46,451 bases of DNA, taken from the IMG/VR virus record IMGVR_UViG_3300017763_000032, positions 1 to 46,451 of that record. One strand, given 5' to 3'. The translations under genes and the position numbers were made by a program. The notes beneath the pieces are model-generated. The model worked only from the letters and a program-made list of their open reading frames with translations, was not told where the DNA came from and ran no database searches. Positions 39,835 to 46,451 of the stretch are shown here, piece by piece; the first letter of the stretch is position 1, and every line of letters begins with the position of its first letter. Source of the DNA: a virus.

Positions 39835-39912
39835 TTTTCTATTTCCTTTTGTTTTGAAAGTACACGTTCCATGCACTTTATATTATTTTGAATCTCAACC
39901 ATTGAGATTCAT
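39835..39912 (-). promoter_or_regulatory. Two-hairpin 5' leader of the 134-residue virion gene
   Basis: The predicted transcript starts at 39912. Hairpin 1 (39910-39890) has a perfect 9-bp stem GAATCTCAA/TTGAGATTC, loop 3. Hairpin 2 (39879-39857) has 10 bp, two of them G-U, loop 3. The first ATG opens only a 5-codon frame (MNLNG). The structure at the extreme 5' end may stabilise the mRNA. Confidence 0.6.
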
Positions 39913-39917
39913 ACAAG

Positions 39918-39923
39918 TATTTA
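39918..39923 (-). promoter_or_regulatory. T4-type late promoter (134-residue virion gene)
   Basis: CATAAATA on the minus strand, followed by CTTGT and ATG as at gp16, but here the ATG belongs to a mini-ORF in a 78-nt leader. Confidence 0.72.
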
Positions 39924-39953
39924 TGCCGGATGTAAAAAAATTGGGTGTTTGGA

Positions 39954-41108
39954 TTAACTTCTTGCCGCTAGATTTTGACGGGCAAAACCCATTCTGTTGA
40001 CAAATTTGAGATCATTTGCAACGAAACCTTCTTGTGTTTCAGTGCCATCATCTAAGTAACCTTTGATAGGACTTGACTTTGCGGCGTTGTCTAATTGATC
40101 AACAACGTCTTGTTTTAGATTGTATAGAGCAATCCATATTTTAAATGCTCCTAATACACCTTGTTTATGTGCGTTTAGATGAACAGATATTTTTTCTCTC
40201 ATAGAGTCTGTCATTTTTCTATTCTCTACGAATTCAATAAAATCTTTGTATAAGTTTCTTAAGTTGCCAGATACAATTTTCTTGTTAACGTATACAGTGA
40301 ACAATTGATTGAATGAATTTCTTGCTTGAGGTGCAGTACTAAACAATCCTTTAACAGCAGGACCATATTGATTAATAACTTTTTCTACTTGCTGTTTGAG
40401 TTCTTTATTAATTTTTAGTTGAGGAGTTACTGGCATCTTACTAGGCACTATTGCTACTTCTGAATTGTTTTTCAAATTACCAATAGAACCATCGAGTGAC
40501 GATGCTTCATTTGTTGTCATAGCATTTGCTGGAATAAATTGATGTACAGCAATCCCTGCTTGTTTGCCTTTGAGCAAATGTCCTGCTTCACTATCGACAT
40601 CAACTGTGTACGCAATTCCCCCAGGGTTTGCTTTAAAACTGTAAAGACCATCTTTGTCTTGTAATGGTTGACTGAATAACAAGTCTCCCCAATAATAACC
40701 AGTAGACCCTCTGTCTGACTTTTCTAGTCCAGGCCATACAGTATCAATAATACGATACAAATCACCTCTGTTTACGCCACGAGCCTTATCATATGCTTGA
40801 AATTCTTGTGGAGAGTAGACTAGTCTACCGCTACCATCTTTCTTATTGAACATGTGCTTGTCCATTATAGAAAATCTACCTTCAAGGTTGCGACCAAAGA
40901 TTAATGCAGGATATCCGTCCCATTTAATTGTGATATTATTTGGGGATTGAATTGTTGCTTCTATTTGTTTCAGTGCATGTCTTGCACCGTTCTCATCATC
41001 TAAAAACACCAAGTCTTCTGGATGATCCATATGACCTGCCGCTTCGACTATGTTGATTTTTTCTAGTTGTCGTAATGACTTAGCGATAACTTCAGTAAGA
41101 GTACTCAC
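39954..41108 (-). CDS. Ligase/nucleotidyltransferase-like protein with KWDG motif
   Basis: The 384-residue protein has GHMDHPEDLVFLDDENGARH near residue 25, then ITIKWDGYPALIFGRN at about residue 78. KWDG followed by a hydrophobic strand is the form of motif I (K-x-D-G) of ATP-dependent DNA and RNA ligases, where Lys takes the AMP. Later GLYSFKANPGGIAYTV and GKQAGIAVHQFIP could be motif III-IV-like strands. The C-terminal 150 residues are helical (LFTVYVNKKIVSGNLRNLYK). I recall a conserved marine phage family of this type annotated only as a domain of unknown function. Ligase activity is a hypothesis. It follows the 226-residue gene by 2 bp. Confidence 0.68.
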   Translation of the reverse strand: MSTLTEVIAKSLRQLEKINIVEAAGHMDHPEDLVFLDDENGARHALKQIEATIQSPNNITIKWDGYPALIFGRNLEGRFSIMDKHMFNKKDGSGRLVYSPQEFQAYDKARGVNRGDLYRIIDTVWPGLEKSDRGSTGYYWGDLLFSQPLQDKDGLYSFKANPGGIAYTVDVDSEAGHLLKGKQAGIAVHQFIPANAMTTNEASSLDGSIGNLKNNSEVAIVPSKMPVTPQLKINKELKQQVEKVINQYGPAVKGLFSTAPQARNSFNQLFTVYVNKKIVSGNLRNLYKDFIEFVENRKMTDSMREKISVHLNAHKQGVLGAFKIWIALYNLKQDVVDQLDNAAKSSPIKGYLDDGTETQEGFVANDLKFVNRMGFARQNLAARS

Positions 41109-41110
41109 TA

Positions 41111-41791
41111 TTATCTCGTTTTCAATGCTGGTATTTTTTCTGCTCTTATTGCTGATTGAGTTTTAGATTCTGCGACAGTACCTTTTATGCCACCTACAGG
41201 TTCTATCATTTTTGGCCCTTGACTACTGAAGTCTGATCCATCAATCTCTGCACCAACAACTTCAGCGTTTGCTGTACCACCATCGTCACCACCATCGTCA
41301 TTTGCAGGGGGATTTGCAGGCGGTGTTGGTTCATTCATGCCTTCTGGTGCTTGTGTAGCCAGCCATGTCGCATTAGCCAAATCACGTACTAGAGATTCTT
41401 TATAAGTACCATCGTCCCATTGTTCTTGCATAACTCTAAATATTCGATTTGAATATGTTTTTAATTTTTGACCTATTTCTAAACCTCTTGTAAACTCTAA
41501 ATACCAATTAGACATGTAATTTTCTAATGTCATTTGATCTTCTTCTGGAGCCTTTCCAGGTTTTGCGAGATATGAAAAATCTGAATCTAACTGGCCTTTT
41601 ACTAAATCATAGATTTTATTCATCATGTCTTCTACAAAATAACCTCTTGCTAACTGTGATTTAGAATTTTTTCCTTTAAGTTTAAATTTTGATGTGTCAC
41701 GTTGACGACCGCCATTATTTCCTGATTGGCCTTTCTTTTCTCTATTATGCATATTATGCATTGCTTCAGTTATGATGTCATTACTTAACAT
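41111..41791 (-). CDS. Conserved hypothetical protein, helical with acidic linker
   Basis: The 226-residue protein has a basic N-terminus (SKFKLKGKNSKSQLARG), a helical core (YFVEDMMNKIYDLVKGQLDS; NWYLEFTRGLEIGQKLKTYS, then NRIFRVMQEQWDDG), and after about residue 155 a Pro/Asn/Asp/Gly-rich linker. TAGGAAA precedes the ATG. It sits between the 78-residue gene and the KWDG-motif gene with minimal gaps, so the three are co-transcribed from the late promoter at 42064. No function recognised; the linker-plus-basic-end design suggests a virion protein. Confidence 0.66.
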   Translation of the reverse strand: MLSNDIITEAMHNMHNREKKGQSGNNGGRQRDTSKFKLKGKNSKSQLARGYFVEDMMNKIYDLVKGQLDSDFSYLAKPGKAPEEDQMTLENYMSNWYLEFTRGLEIGQKLKTYSNRIFRVMQEQWDDGTYKESLVRDLANATWLATQAPEGMNEPTPPANPPANDDGGDDGGTANAEVVGAEIDGSDFSSQGPKMIEPVGGIKGTVAESKTQSAIRAEKIPALKTR

Positions 41792-41800
41792 GTATGTTTC

Positions 41801-42037
41801 CTAAATCTTTTTAATAGTTTTTGTAAATCGACTATTATCTCTACCACGAATAGAACTCAATAATTTCTTTTCTAGTAATTGTGCTTGATCATCACTATAA
41901 TTTCGTTGAATATATTCAATAAGGTTCAATGCACTGGAAATAATATGATTTCCACGTGACTCTACAATGTGGGGTACATCGCGGTTTTGCCCAATCGATT
42001 CGAGTTCTTCTAATAAACTTCTTGTTTTCTTTTGCAT
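41801..42037 (-). CDS. Small conserved hypothetical protein
   Basis: The 78-residue protein contains ESRGNHIISSALNLIEYIQR and a C-terminal LLSSIRGRDNSRFTKTIKKI. The 'GRD..rF.r.i.k' ending is a feature I recall in cyanophage small proteins. It is helical and basic. First gene of the unit driven by the late promoter just upstream. Confidence 0.66.
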   Translation of the reverse strand: MQKKTRSLLEELESIGQNRDVPHIVESRGNHIISSALNLIEYIQRNYSDDQAQLLEKKLLSSIRGRDNSRFTKTIKKI

Positions 42038-42063
42038 AGTGATTCTCTTAAATCCGTGTATAG

Positions 42064-42069
42064 TATTTA
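42064..42069 (-). promoter_or_regulatory. T4-type late promoter (78-residue gene operon)
   Basis: ACTAAATA on the minus strand between the helicase stop and the 78-residue gene; leader about 20 nt with AAGAGAA. Confidence 0.62.
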
Positions 42070-42099
42070 GTCTACATTAGCCAATTAACACTAAATTCT

Positions 42100-43527
42100 T
42101 TAGTTTGTGTCTTTGAGGTTGTTCAATAATGATTTTAGTTTAGAACCTTGAACGTCTGCAACAACCTTTTTATTTGCAGGATCAACTTGATCCTGAACAA
42201 TTTGATCTGTTACTCCAACACTAGAACTAGTTTTAAACTTGTCCATGATCGATTGTGCTGATTGTTGAGGAGCATCTGTTGCAGTACCTGATACTGTTGC
42301 AGTGCCAGGGTCTGTAATACGCAATGTTTCAACATCAAATGCTAGTTCGACTTTTTGTCCTACACCAGAACTTGATCTTGTCTTCATTAACTGAATCTGA
42401 TACTGTCCACGTTCTCTCATACTGCGTGATGTAAAGATACCAAACACATTGTCTGCTGTGTTGATCTTACTGATACCACCTGAGATATGACTGTGATCGA
42501 ATTCTATTTCTTCTACTGCACTTCTGTTTAACTGTGATGCAGTTACAAAGATTATATCTAATTCTTTTGCTAAGTTACGCAATTCTTCTGATACATACTT
42601 GTCTTTAACATACAAGTCACTCGGACTTACTTTAGCACTTACAGGCATCAACAAGTCTAAGTAGTCAACACATAAAAAGTCTAGTTTCATACCTGTTTGT
42701 ATCTGCAACTCTTTACAATATGCTCTCAGATCGTTTACAGTAGATTGAGCAGGCATGTATTTGATTCGTAATTGACCAGCCGCTTTCTGCTTCATCTTCA
42801 CTTTCATTTCAACATTATCTAAATCTTTAAAGATTTCTTTTGCGCCAGTATCAGTAACCATTGAATCAATTCTCATTGCTGATAAATGCTCACTCAACTC
42901 TAAAGTGATATAGATACCAGAAAGACCAGCAAGAATCCAATTTACTGAAAGATTTTGCATGAACAATGACTTACCAGAACCTGATCCACCTGCAAAGATT
43001 TGTAGTTCTCCACGATTAAATCCACCATAAAGTTTCTGATCAAGTACAGGCCATCCTGTAGACGATTGACCATTGCTTGTTTTTAGATGCATCAAACGAG
43101 CCCTAGGATCATCAAAATAGTCAACACCCATATCTCTTAACAATGATATTTGTACTGCATCTTTAATTAACTTTTCGACAGGATCATAATCACCTTTCTC
43201 TAGTAAATCTGCTGATGCCATGATTGCTCGTTCTAGTTCTTGTCTACGAGTAAATGCCTCAAACTCAGTCATAAACCATTCATAGTGTCCTTCATCTAAG
43301 TCAGGAACTACATCTATATCAACACCTGTTGTTGCTTTGATTTGTGTCGAGTCAGGCAATATTTTATATTGATCTGAATGCTCTCTCATAAACTCTGCAA
43401 CAGGTCTTAATCTTCTATCAAAGTTTTCTGCATTGAAAATATTAGTTATCCTAACAAACAACTCTGCGTTTGTTACCATCATTCGCAAGAACAGTTCTTG
43501 CACCTCTGCGTTAAATTCTTTTAGCAA
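42100..43527 (-). CDS. gp41: Replicative DNA helicase gp41 (DnaB-like)
   Basis: The 475-residue protein equals T4 gp41 in length. The RecA-like core shows Walker A (GELQIFAGGSGSGKSLFMQN), ITLELSEHLSAMRIDS, Walker B (LDFLCVDYLDLLMP), IIFVTASQLNRSAVEEIEFD and the arginine-finger region (YQIQLMKTRSSSGVGQKVEL). The N-terminal about 140 residues are the helical DnaB-type collar. It unwinds the fork 5'-3' and hosts the primase gp61. Initiation is at a TTG (43527) with AGGA seven bases upstream; it overlaps the end of gp61 by 17 bp, indicating coupled expression. The C-terminal tail is longer and polar. Confidence 0.95.
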   Translation of the reverse strand: MLKEFNAEVQELFLRMMVTNAELFVRITNIFNAENFDRRLRPVAEFMREHSDQYKILPDSTQIKATTGVDIDVVPDLDEGHYEWFMTEFEAFTRRQELERAIMASADLLEKGDYDPVEKLIKDAVQISLLRDMGVDYFDDPRARLMHLKTSNGQSSTGWPVLDQKLYGGFNRGELQIFAGGSGSGKSLFMQNLSVNWILAGLSGIYITLELSEHLSAMRIDSMVTDTGAKEIFKDLDNVEMKVKMKQKAAGQLRIKYMPAQSTVNDLRAYCKELQIQTGMKLDFLCVDYLDLLMPVSAKVSPSDLYVKDKYVSEELRNLAKELDIIFVTASQLNRSAVEEIEFDHSHISGGISKINTADNVFGIFTSRSMRERGQYQIQLMKTRSSSGVGQKVELAFDVETLRITDPGTATVSGTATDAPQQSAQSIMDKFKTSSSVGVTDQIVQDQVDPANKKVVADVQGSKLKSLLNNLKDTN

Positions 43528-44485
43528 TTTTATTCCTCATAACTTCTATTTTAATTTTACTATTAGTTGCGGCTTCCAATATACTTATTAAAGTAGGAAG
43601 TCTCCCATATTTTATCACGGCATCATTTGCATCTTTAATGTCTTCTGCCCAGTTAGGAAGAGACACGTCAAAGCCTAGTTCTAATGCTTTATCACATATC
43701 TCTAACCCTGTTTTATCCTGATCAGGGACAACAATAATTTGTTTACCCAACTTCTTTAATACACCAACTTGATTATCATTGATTGTATTGTGAGTCAAGG
43801 CACAGCCATTCATTGAGATTGCATCAAAGATACCTTCAAACACTAAACAGACTTCCCAGTCAGGTTTTTGCAAGTCAATACCAAATACATAGCCTGGCTG
43901 TTGATCATTGATGAACTTAGGCACTCTATTGTCTAAGTATCTACTTGTACTACCTACAACTTTGTTTTCATATGTGTAAGGTATAATCAATCGTTGTGAA
44001 TTTCTACCTTCTTCTTTAGGCGTGACTAAGAAAGGATAATCATTATGAGTCATGCCTCTTGTTGCAAGATAGTCAATGTAAACTTTATGTTCTGAATTGC
44101 CTTCATAAATCAGTTCACCTTCTGGCATTTCTTTTTCTTTAAAAACAGGTACTGCATGTTGTTTCTTTTTTGTTATAATAGAATCTAATAAGTCTTTGTG
44201 TTGTAAAGAATGCATAGCCCATTTACTAATGTCTGTATCATTCATGCCACACCAACTTAAAAATCTACGACACTTTTTGCTAATGTTTCTACCTAATTTA
44301 AAACCACATTTGAATGAACAATTAAAACAATGATACTGCCAATTATCACCATCTATTTTAACTCCTCCACGCATACGTTTGTCCTGACTATGACCATTAT
44401 GCACACAGCAGGGAGCATTGAACGAAGTCCAACCGCTTTGCGTCTGTTTCTTTTTGCCAGGTACAATCGTAAGTATATCAAACAT
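43511..44485 (-). CDS. gp61: DNA primase gp61
   Basis: The 324-residue protein (T4 gp61: 342) begins with a zinc ribbon: APCCVHNGHSQDKRM and YHCFNCSFKCGFKLG. The TOPRIM domain follows: LVFEGIFDAISMNG (catalytic Glu), KQIIVVPDQDKTG (the D-x-D metal site) and LPNWAEDIKDANDAVIKYGR. It makes RNA primers for lagging-strand synthesis, working with gp41, whose gene overlaps its 3' end. A sigma70 promoter with consensus -10 lies just upstream, leaving only about 1-7 nt before the ATG, and there is no Shine-Dalgarno. Confidence 0.93.
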   Translation of the reverse strand: MFDILTIVPGKKKQTQSGWTSFNAPCCVHNGHSQDKRMRGGVKIDGDNWQYHCFNCSFKCGFKLGRNISKKCRRFLSWCGMNDTDISKWAMHSLQHKDLLDSIITKKKQHAVPVFKEKEMPEGELIYEGNSEHKVYIDYLATRGMTHNDYPFLVTPKEEGRNSQRLIIPYTYENKVVGSTSRYLDNRVPKFINDQQPGYVFGIDLQKPDWEVCLVFEGIFDAISMNGCALTHNTINDNQVGVLKKLGKQIIVVPDQDKTGLEICDKALELGFDVSLPNWAEDIKDANDAVIKYGRLPTLISILEAATNSKIKIEVMRNKIAKRI

Positions 44486-44492
44486 ATCTGAT

Positions 44493-44521
44493 ATTATATA
44501 CGAAAGAGAGTGTTAAAACAA
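44493..44521 (-). promoter_or_regulatory. Sigma70-type promoter for primase-helicase
   Basis: TTGTTT (44521-44516), 17-bp spacer, TATAAT (44498-44493) on the minus strand. The ATG begins 7 nt past the -10 box, so the mRNA may be leaderless. Confidence 0.75.
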
Positions 44522-44535
44522 GTAATCAGGGTAAC

Positions 44536-45336
44536 TTATCTTGCCAAAATAGTAACTATATTACCCACATTTGCGTGAAATTTGAGACGAATAAAAGGAT
44601 GATATCCATTTATTGTATAACCTAATGTTCCGTTTTCTACTGCACCATTGGCGGCATTGCCATATCGATATGAATTGATATCATAGTAATCTGAATCAAC
44701 TAGTGTTGATCCTTGAATTGTTAGATTACCAACATAGTTTGCCCAATCTATAGATGTTGATAATACCGGGTTATCTGTTGTGTTTATAACACTTGAGAAA
44801 AATGTAACTGCTTCAGAGTTTGCATTTGCGTTTGCATTTGGAAGTGTCTGATCATTTGGTATTGTAACGACTTGAGAAGGAACAAAAGAAGGTAACACTG
44901 AGTCAACGATATTTAAATCACCTCTTGCCCCTGCCTTAGAATCTACAAAAACAGGTAAGTTTAGGTTACCACTTGGCCATTCTAATGAATATGAACCTTG
45001 TTGTGCTGAGATATCTTCAATTTCTCCAGGAGTCGTGTTTAATACAAAAATACCATTAACATCTAATACTGGAGTTAAAGCCTTTCTGAAAAGAATTTTA
45101 GTACCATCTGAGTTAAGGGCTCTAAATGATATCTGTTGATTTGCTGTAGCAATAGATGATAGATCAACAGGCTTCTGTTCCTGATTCAGAAACTGAAACT
45201 GTAATTGATTGTCAACACCTTTGTTTAATGTTAATGGTTTTGAATAGACTGGCATATATTTCCTCGGGCTTGTACCTGACAAGACAACAACGATCTGTCT
45301 AACTGTATATGTATATACTGATGTAGTGTACGACAC
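44536..45336 (-). CDS. Virion structural protein (baseplate/fibre-type)
   Basis: The 266-residue reading starts at a GTG with AGGAG ten bases upstream; a second in-frame ATG at 45255 also has GAGGAAA before it, so two starts are possible. RQIVVVLSGTSPRKYMPVYS, then KPLTLNKGVDNQLQFQFLNQ and EQKPVDLSS match a structural family of cyanophages, which favours the longer form. N-terminal 130 residues resemble an Ig-like baseplate-upper-protein domain; the C-terminal part (YDINSYRYGNAANGAVENGT, then GYHPFIRLKFHANVGNIVTI) is a beta-rich binding-type domain. Confidence 0.72.
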   Translation of the reverse strand: MSYTTSVYTYTVRQIVVVLSGTSPRKYMPVYSKPLTLNKGVDNQLQFQFLNQEQKPVDLSSIATANQQISFRALNSDGTKILFRKALTPVLDVNGIFVLNTTPGEIEDISAQQGSYSLEWPSGNLNLPVFVDSKAGARGDLNIVDSVLPSFVPSQVVTIPNDQTLPNANANANSEAVTFFSSVINTTDNPVLSTSIDWANYVGNLTIQGSTLVDSDYYDINSYRYGNAANGAVENGTLGYTINGYHPFIRLKFHANVGNIVTILAR

Positions 45337-45359
45337 AAATTTAAATCTCCTATAAGATA

Positions 45360-45365
45360 TATTTA
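45360..45365 (-). promoter_or_regulatory. T4-type late promoter (266-residue virion gene)
   Basis: GATAAATA on the minus strand; leader about 18 nt containing TAGGAGA, which supports the GTG start. Confidence 0.75.
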
Positions 45366-45409
45366 TCTCTATAAATTCAGAAGAAAATATACCATTTATT
45401 TTTGCCTCA

Positions 45410-45415
45410 TAAATA
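45410..45415 (+). promoter_or_regulatory. Late promoter, nearly leaderless (132-residue gene)
   Basis: CATAAATA, then 8 nt, then ATG at 45424; predicted leader only about 3 nt. No Shine-Dalgarno. Confidence 0.7.
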
Positions 45416-45423
45416 CAATTACA

Positions 45424-45822
45424 ATGACAGATAATGATTCAAAAACACCAAAAGATTATTTCCAAAAACTTACTGAGTCCCACCCTTTTATTTCAGTTTT
45501 GCAATATGCTGGAGAGGACTTTGTAGGCATTGTTCAAAACCGTGATGATATTGTCACTACCATTTACGACTATGGTTCGATCAAAGATTCAAAGTTAAAA
45601 GTGAAATTCTTAGAACTAGGTGACATATGGTGGTGGGAGTCGAATCGTCAAATACCAATTCACTTGTTTTTGAAAGATGAATGGCGTGATTTTAAGCCGT
45701 TTATTAAGACATTCAACAACAAAGCATTAAACTTGTTGCATGGACCAATCGTAAGTATGAGTGATTTTCAGAAGAAAAGAGTTAAACGAAAAACTATTAC
45801 TCTGGTAAAGAAAGTTTACTAA
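45424..45822 (+). CDS. Conserved hypothetical protein
   Basis: The 132-residue protein has HPFISVLQYAGEDFVGIVQN, then YDYGSIKDSKLKVKFLELGD, IWWWESNRQIPIHLFLKDEW, FKPFIKTFNNKALNLLHGP and a basic C-terminus (KKRVKRKTITLVKKVY). The WWWESNR...P..LFLK..W core is one I recall from conserved cyanophage proteins of unknown role. It stands alone on the plus strand, and its end overlaps the peptide deformylase gene tail to tail by 26 bp. Confidence 0.72.
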   Translation: MTDNDSKTPKDYFQKLTESHPFISVLQYAGEDFVGIVQNRDDIVTTIYDYGSIKDSKLKVKFLELGDIWWWESNRQIPIHLFLKDEWRDFKPFIKTFNNKALNLLHGPIVSMSDFQKKRVKRKTITLVKKVY

Positions 45823-46360
45823 GCCGTTTAGCAATTTTAGCATTCACTCTTAATCTCTTAGCCCTACGTTTCTTAGCCAATTCTAAACTAAGTTTACTCT
45901 GAACACGTTCATCAAACGTTATCCCTAACAAATGATCATACTCATGTAAGAAGACTCTTGCTTCTAAGCCTTTCATGTGTTTCTTTTCTACTAGTTCTCC
46001 GTCTACTGTTTGGTATGAAGCAATGACTTCAGGGTGACGTTTAACATGTAACCATAACTCAGGGAAACTTAAACAACCTTCTAAATATATTTCCTTTTCA
46101 CCTAACAGTTCATCAATTGATGGATTGATACATGCAATCAATCGTTCTTCAGTTCCCATAACAAAAATATTCTTTTGTATGCCAACTTGGTTAGCAGACA
46201 AACCTATACCAGGACGATTAGGATCCATCATTACTTTTCCCATCGCTAATACTAACTCTTTAGGCTCTCCGTCTCTAGTAAAATCCCAATTAGTACAAGG
46301 CTCAGTGAGTTTAGGATCTTTTTCTTTGAGCAGTGTTAGTTTTAGTTTTTCTTCGGTCAT
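45797..46360 (-). CDS. def: Peptide deformylase
   Basis: The 187-residue protein contains all three deformylase motifs: GIGLSANQVG (motif I), EGCLSFP (motif II, metal-binding Cys) and HEYDHLLG (motif III, HExxH). It removes the formyl group from nascent Met, using Fe2+ or another divalent metal. Unlike short phage forms, it has a basic C-terminal tail (AKKRRAKRLRVNAKIAKRLS), which may contact the ribosome. Phage deformylases are known in marine viruses and are thought to aid synthesis of phage or host photosynthetic proteins; here no photosynthesis gene is seen. Its ATG overlaps the stop of the upstream gene (TAATG). Confidence 0.97.
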   Translation of the reverse strand: MTEEKLKLTLLKEKDPKLTEPCTNWDFTRDGEPKELVLAMGKVMMDPNRPGIGLSANQVGIQKNIFVMGTEERLIACINPSIDELLGEKEIYLEGCLSFPELWLHVKRHPEVIASYQTVDGELVEKKHMKGLEARVFLHEYDHLLGITFDERVQSKLSLELAKKRRAKRLRVNAKIAKRLSKLSLPE

Positions 46361-46451
46361 TATTTTCCTTTTAATGCGTGTGTAAGGTCAGCCGCTCGTA
46401 CTAAGGCTCTATATTTTTCTTCTTGTTCTTGGGCAACAGTTTCTTCTAAAA
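46360..46451 (-). CDS. C-terminal end of an unidentified gene, cut by window edge
   Basis: About 29 residues are visible (LEETVAQEQEEKYRALVRAA, then DLTHALKGK), then TAA overlapping the deformylase ATG. The segment is an amphipathic, charged helix. No product can be named. Confidence 0.55.
   Translation of the reverse strand, partial: LEETVAQEQEEKYRALVRAADLTHALKGK

Noticed and set aside
1-46451. tRNA genes, rRNA, insertion sequences, integrase or attachment sites
   Set aside because: No cloverleaf-like sequence, transposase, integrase or terminal inverted repeats were seen by eye; a tRNAscan run would be the decisive check.

Overview
This window is a continuous piece of a T4-like myovirus genome. 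The evidence is a run of recognisable T4-type virion genes (neck gp13, gp14 and gp15, small terminase gp16, head completion gp4, sheath gp18, tube gp19) together with T4-type replication genes (helicase gp41, primase gp61, dNMP kinase). The DNA is AT-rich, gene-dense and largely co-oriented on the minus strand. Several proteins resemble families I recall from marine T4-like phages of cyanobacteria and SAR11: fibres with the repeated AAQPNITSVGTL motif, a short DnaE-like protein, a GroES-like protein, peptide deformylase and an A-type Fe-S carrier. No photosynthesis gene is present. A marine phage of a heterotroph, such as a pelagimyophage, is my best inference; the host cannot be proven from this window.

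Layout. 1-2911: methyltransferase (cut by the window edge), GroES-like co-chaperonin, a DnaE-like fragment protein and small unknown genes. 2919-10357: adhesion or fibre proteins plus an M15 peptidase. 10464-17687: a very acidic repeat protein, small terminase, gp4, a tail-tube-like protein and tail tube gp19. 17774-21412: tail sheath gp18. 21538-25800: HNH-like gene, dNMP kinase, an unknown large protein, neck gp13 and another unknown protein. 25931-30071: a plus-strand island with gp14, gp15, a Nudix hydrolase and a small gene. 30104-36001: a holin-like protein, two virion or fibre proteins, then an operon of A-type Fe-S carrier, SGNH-like protein and PD-(D/E)XK exonuclease. 36057-42037: mostly unknown or structural proteins, including one with a ligase-like KWDG motif. 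42100-44485: helicase and primase. 44536-46451: a virion protein, a small plus-strand gene, peptide deformylase and the tail of a further gene.

Regulation is unusually readable. About twenty T4-type late promoters, consensus GATAAATA (T4: TATAAATA), sit before structural genes. Four good sigma70-type promoters (TTGnnT, 17 bp, TATAAT or TATACT) precede the DnaE-like gene, dNMP kinase, the 380-residue gene and primase. In seven late genes the TAAATA hexamer ends exactly 5 nt before the start ATG and there is no convincing Shine-Dalgarno sequence, so by T4 geometry the transcript should begin at the A of the start codon. Two further late leaders, those of gp18 and of the gene at 39430-39834, also begin with an ATG at this position, but it opens only a tiny ORF. 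This apparent leaderless late-gene class is the most interesting pattern in the window. Other items worth a second look are two structured mRNA leaders, the DnaE fragment, the KWDG protein, a carbohydrate-binding-like insert in gp14, and modules shared between different virion proteins.
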